The notes under the pieces were generated by a model. That model had not been told where the DNA came from and did no database searches. It saw nothing but the letters and a program-made list of their open reading frames with translations. 64,000 bases of DNA from the NCBI RefSeq assembly GCF_025145285.1, contig NZ_CP102251.1, positions 310,001-374,000 of the forward strand. The letters run 5' to 3'. Source of the DNA: Alistipes onderdonkii (GTDB lineage: Bacteria > Bacteroidota > Bacteroidia > Bacteroidales > Rikenellaceae). Shown piece after piece: positions 61,032 through 64,000 of the stretch (its first letter is position 1; the number at the start of each line of letters is the position of its first letter). Made by a program: the position numbers and the translations under genes.

Positions 61032-62813
61032 TTAATAGCGGTAATGCTCGGCTTTGTAAGGGCCGTCGGGGTCTACGCCGATATAGTCGGCCTGTTTCCT
61101 GGTGAGGTGCGTGAGTTCCACGCCGAGGTTGTCCAGATGCAGGCGTGCCACCTCCTCGTCGAGGTGCTTGGGCAGGCGGTACACGCCCACTTCGAGGTTC
61201 TCCTGCCACAGCTCCATCTGCGCAAGGCACTGGTTCGTAAAGGAGTTCGACATCACGAACGAGGGGTGCCCCGTCGCACAGCCCAGGTTCACGAGACGGC
61301 CTTCGGCCAGCACGAAGATCGAGTGTCCGTCGGGGAAGGTGAACTTATCGACCTGCGGTTTGATATTGGTCTTGACGGCCCCCGATTTTTCGAGGCGCGC
61401 CATCTGGATTTCATTGTCGAAGTGGCCGATGTTGCAAACGATCGCCTGGTCGCGCATCTTCTCCATGTGCTCCAGCGTGATGATGTCGCAGTTGCCCGTG
61501 CAGGTGACGTAAATATTACCTTCGGGGAGTGCGCTCTCGACGGTCTTGACCTCGAAGCCTTCCATGGCGGCCTGCAGGGCGCAGATCGGGTCGATCTCGG
61601 TCACGATGACACGTGCGCCGTACGAACGCATCGAACGGGCACAGCCCTTGCCCACGTCGCCGTAGCCGCAGACCACGACCACCTTGCCGGCGATCATCAC
61701 GTCCGTGGCGCGCTTGATGCCGTCGGCCAGCGACTCGCGGCAGCCGTAGAGGTTGTCGAACTTCGACTTGGTGCAGGAGTCGTTGACATTGATGGCCGGG
61801 ACGAGCAGCTCGCCGGCCTCCTGCATCTGGTAGAGGCGGTGTACGCCCGTAGTGGTCTCCTCGCTCACACCCTTCCACTCGGCCACCGTGCGGTGCCATT
61901 TGTCCTTGTCTTCGGCAAGGATCGTCCTGAGCGTGCCGAGGATCACCTCCTCCTCGTAGGACGAAGGCTCGTAGTCGAGTGTCGAAGCATCGTTCTCGGC
62001 CTTGTACCCTTTGTGGATCAGCAGCGTGGCGTCGCCGCCGTCGTCCACGATCAGCTGCGGGCCCTTGCCGCCGGGGAAGGAAAGCGCCATGGCGGTGCAC
62101 CACCAGTATTCGGGCAGGGTTTCGCCTTTCCAGGCGAAGACCGGAACCCCGGCCGCGGCGATGGCCGCGGCGGCATGATCCTGCGTCGAGAAGATGTTGC
62201 ACGAGCACCAGCGCACGTCGGCGCCCAGCTCGACGAGCGTCTCGATGAGCACGGCAGTCTGGATGGTCATGTGCAGCGACCCCATCACGCGCACGCCTTC
62301 CAGCGGCTTCTGCGGGCCGTATTTGCGGCGCACGGCCATCAGTCCCGGCATCTCGTGCTCGGCGATCTCGATCTCTTTACGGCCCCACTCGGCCAGCGAC
62401 ATGTCGGCCACCTTGTAGGGCATTGTCAAATCCAAATACATAGTATTATCTTTTAATTCCAATATATATTCCTTGTCCCTGGCGATCTGCGCCCGCAGCT
62501 CCCCGATCGTCGCGAAACGACGTTCGTCACGGATCTTACGCACCAGTTCCACGCGCAGCGTACGGCCGTAGAGCGAACCTCCGAACCCGAAGATATGGGT
62601 TTCCAGATGGCGGACGGCTCCGCCGACCGAAGGGTTGCTGCCCAGGTTGGACATCGCATCGTAACGCGTCCCGTCCACCTCCACGCGGGAGTAATAGACT
62701 CCGTCCGCGGCCGTCACGGAATCCGGCACAGCCATGTTTGCCGTCGGGAATCCCAACTCGCGCCCGAGCCGGCGTCCGTGTTCCACTACGCCCTCTATCG
62801 TCACCCCGGCCAT
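61032..62813 (-). CDS. ahcY: Riboflavin kinase domain fused to S-adenosylhomocysteine hydrolase
   Basis: The continuous 593-residue frame joins two domains. Residues 1-118 are a riboflavin kinase (RibF C-terminal type): EHGRRLGRELGFPTANMAV with the PTAN motif at 23-26 and LETHIFGF with the catalytic-type Glu71. Residues about 131-593 are a full S-adenosylhomocysteine hydrolase (VADMSLAEWGRKEIEIAEHEMPG, quoted in part; NAD motif CGYGDVGKGCA; NIGHFDNEIQ; ending YKAEHYRY). AHCY alone could start at 62441 or 62423. The junction codons (TAT ATA TTG GAA TTA AAA) are AT-rich, like a former initiation region. The start overlaps the AI-2E gene stop (TGATG). Confidence 0.85.
   Translation of the reverse strand: MAGVTIEGVVEHGRRLGRELGFPTANMAVPDSVTAADGVYYSRVEVDGTRYDAMSNLGSNPSVGGAVRHLETHIFGFGGSLYGRTLRVELVRKIRDERRFATIGELRAQIARDKEYILELKDNTMYLDLTMPYKVADMSLAEWGRKEIEIAEHEMPGLMAVRRKYGPQKPLEGVRVMGSLHMTIQTAVLIETLVELGADVRWCSCNIFSTQDHAAAAIAAAGVPVFAWKGETLPEYWWCTAMALSFPGGKGPQLIVDDGGDATLLIHKGYKAENDASTLDYEPSSYEEEVILGTLRTILAEDKDKWHRTVAEWKGVSEETTTGVHRLYQMQEAGELLVPAINVNDSCTKSKFDNLYGCRESLADGIKRATDVMIAGKVVVVCGYGDVGKGCARSMRSYGARVIVTEIDPICALQAAMEGFEVKTVESALPEGNIYVTCTGNCDIITLEHMEKMRDQAIVCNIGHFDNEIQMARLEKSGAVKTNIKPQVDKFTFPDGHSIFVLAEGRLVNLGCATGHPSFVMSNSFTNQCLAQMELWQENLEVGVYRLPKHLDEEVARLHLDNLGVELTHLTRKQADYIGVDPDGPYKAEHYRY
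62421..62470 (-). promoter_or_regulatory. Possible internal start region for AHCY
   Basis: This AT-rich stretch encodes in-frame Mets at 62441 (MYLDL) and 62423 (MPYKVADM). It may let AHCY be made separately from the riboflavin kinase fusion. Confidence 0.45.
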
Positions 62814-63919
62814 CAGATTTTCTCGGTCAGTTTACGCACCAGCCGGAACTGCGAGAAGAACTCCTTGGCAAAGACACGCAGTACGGTATAGGAAGGGATT
62901 GCCAACAGCATGCCGAGGATTCCGGCCATCGACCCGGCGATGAGGATTACGAGGAAGATTTCGAGCGGATGGGCCTTGACACGCTCGGAATAGAGCGTCG
63001 GCTGCAACACGAAATCGTCGATTCCCTTGAGGATCAGCAGCGAACCTGCGATTATAAAAGCAGTATGCCCCACGGTCATCCCCCCGATCGGGGTTACGAT
63101 ACCCACGAAGACGGAAACGATACCGCCGATCAGCGGCCCGGCATAGGGCACCACGTTCATCACGCCCATCACAAGGCCGATGAACGCAGCGTCGGCCGCC
63201 TTCATGCCGAAGGCCATCATCGTGAGCGACACGGCGACCATCAGCATCAGGCTTTCCGAGAGGATACCCGTGAAGTAGCGGGCCAGCAGCAGCGTGACGG
63301 AATCGAGTGCGCGGGTGATATTCTCGTGGTAACGCTCGGGGAACATGGCCGTCACCATGGCATAGAACAACCCTTCGTCCCGGAGGAAAAAGAAGGTGAT
63401 GAACGTAATGGAGAAAATGGCGATGACCGACGAGAGCACCACGTTGACGATCGAGGAGAACACCGAATTGAGCGATTCGATGTCGATAATCTGCTTGAGC
63501 GCCGATGCGAGCGCCTCCGAGAGGGAGAACGTGCTTTCGGGCACGGCGAAGAACTCATGCAGGTATCCCTGTGCCTGGGCTATCGGCTCCTCGATGCTTT
63601 GCACGACGGCGGCGAAATCGAGGTTCGACAGCTGGTAAATCTTATTGAACACAAGCGGCACGAACAGCGAGCACAGCGTGGCCAGCACCACCCAGATGAC
63701 GATCAGCGTCACCAGCGCAGCCAGCCAGCGGGGTACCTTCCAGCCCTTGATATGCAGCGCCGCGAGGCGTTTCACGAGCGGATTGCCCATGACGGCCAGC
63801 ACGGCGGATATGAGTATGTATACGACGATCGAACTGAAATACCAGACCAGAAAGAGGACGGCCGCAGCTACGGCCGCGCCCGCGATGAACTTCAGGAAGG
63901 TCTGGGGAGTCGTTTTCAT
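62813..63919 (-). CDS. AI-2E family transporter
   Basis: The 368-residue polytopic protein belongs to the AI-2E/PerM-like exporter family. N-terminal segments include AVLFLVWYFSSIVVYILISAVLAVMGNPLVKRL and the C-terminal half has GVMNVVPYAGPLIGGIVSVFVGI and GIDDFVLQPTLYSERVKAHPLEIFLVILI (quoted in part). Substrate is unknown; family names such as AI-2 exporter are not established for most members. Its stop overlaps the riboflavin kinase start by one base. Confidence 0.92.
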   Translation of the reverse strand: MKTTPQTFLKFIAGAAVAAAVLFLVWYFSSIVVYILISAVLAVMGNPLVKRLAALHIKGWKVPRWLAALVTLIVIWVVLATLCSLFVPLVFNKIYQLSNLDFAAVVQSIEEPIAQAQGYLHEFFAVPESTFSLSEALASALKQIIDIESLNSVFSSIVNVVLSSVIAIFSITFITFFFLRDEGLFYAMVTAMFPERYHENITRALDSVTLLLARYFTGILSESLMLMVAVSLTMMAFGMKAADAAFIGLVMGVMNVVPYAGPLIGGIVSVFVGIVTPIGGMTVGHTAFIIAGSLLILKGIDDFVLQPTLYSERVKAHPLEIFLVILIAGSMAGILGMLLAIPSYTVLRVFAKEFFSQFRLVRKLTEKI

Positions 63920-63934
63920 CCTTCGAAAGAGGGG

Positions 63935-64000
63935 TTAAATCTTATGCAGGCGTGCGATGGGGGTCTGCGAACCCACGACCGGATCGCCGATCTCGACCAG
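63935..64000 (-). CDS. C-terminal end of an unidentified protein (partial)
   Basis: A minus-strand frame enters from the right edge and stops with TAA at 63935-63937. The visible end reads IGDPVVGSQTPIARLHKI. Only 21 codons are present, so the family cannot be named. It lies 15 nt upstream of the AI-2E gene start and is probably in the same operon. Confidence 0.6.
   Translation of the reverse strand: MVEIGDPVVGSQTPIARLHKI

Overview
The window is a GC-rich chromosomal segment from a member of the Bacteroidota, most likely a Rikenellaceae/Alistipes-type gut bacterium. The phylum call rests on repeated TAnnTTTG (-7) promoter boxes, near absence of Shine-Dalgarno sequences, and families largely confined to the phylum: NigD-like, DUF4377, DUF3667, GSCFA, HU-CCDC81/SPOR, GH127 and PorT-type barrels. 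The genus is an inference from the high GC combined with this gene set. No phage, integrase, intact insertion sequence, rRNA operon or CRISPR array was seen; the window looks like a stable core chromosome.

Layout. 0.2-2.9 kb: minus-strand genes for a HEAT-like protein, tsaB, a Cof-type HAD phosphatase and smpB. 3.1-8 kb: dnaG, a membrane protein and divergent uvrB. 8-12.7 kb: a tightly overlapping minus-strand operon encoding an S24-like regulator, riboflavin synthase, an orphan histidine kinase, Lgt, an HU/SPOR membrane protein and GtrA. 12.7 kb: tRNA-Arg(CCG). 13-15.8 kb: an ECF sigma factor and a double-membrane-spanning anti-sigma/beta-barrel protein, divergent from a NigD-like lipoprotein. 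15.9-20.2 kb: ruvB, two related outer-membrane proteins and a short malic enzyme. 20.3-28.6 kb: aroB, typA, small membrane proteins and lipoproteins, rpiB, a DUF3667 protein, ispE and a GSCFA protein. 28.6-33.9 kb: a PafA-like phosphatase homologue with altered metal ligands, sufE, a SufT-like protein, a shortened DUF2851 protein and two GT2 glycosyltransferases. 33.9-43 kb: a TlpA-like thioredoxin, secA, a WbsX/GH99-like secreted protein, dCMP deaminase, an SDR, a CPBP protease and ssb. 43-48.6 kb: purine nucleoside phosphorylase and lpxK; M23 peptidase, YhbP-like protein, ispD, PH-like protein and rubredoxin. 48.8-54.8 kb: GH43, dipeptidyl peptidase III and GH127. 54.9-60.6 kb: a PorT-like barrel, panC-panD, DUF456 and an M16 peptidase. 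61-64 kb: S-adenosylhomocysteine hydrolase fused in frame to a riboflavin kinase domain, and an AI-2E family transporter.

The most notable systems are (i) the ECF sigma / IM-to-OM-spanning anti-sigma / NigD module, which looks like a complete envelope-sensing circuit; (ii) the riboflavin kinase-AHCY fusion; (iii) the HU-TM-SPOR protein that could link nucleoid to septal peptidoglycan; and (iv) a window-wide architecture in which six genes (dnaG, uvrB, ruvB, ispE, GSCFA, DUF454) have the -7 box only 4-5 nt before ATG, predicting leaderless mRNAs. Several CGGGAA-rich low-complexity tracts occur at gene ends and inside one gene.
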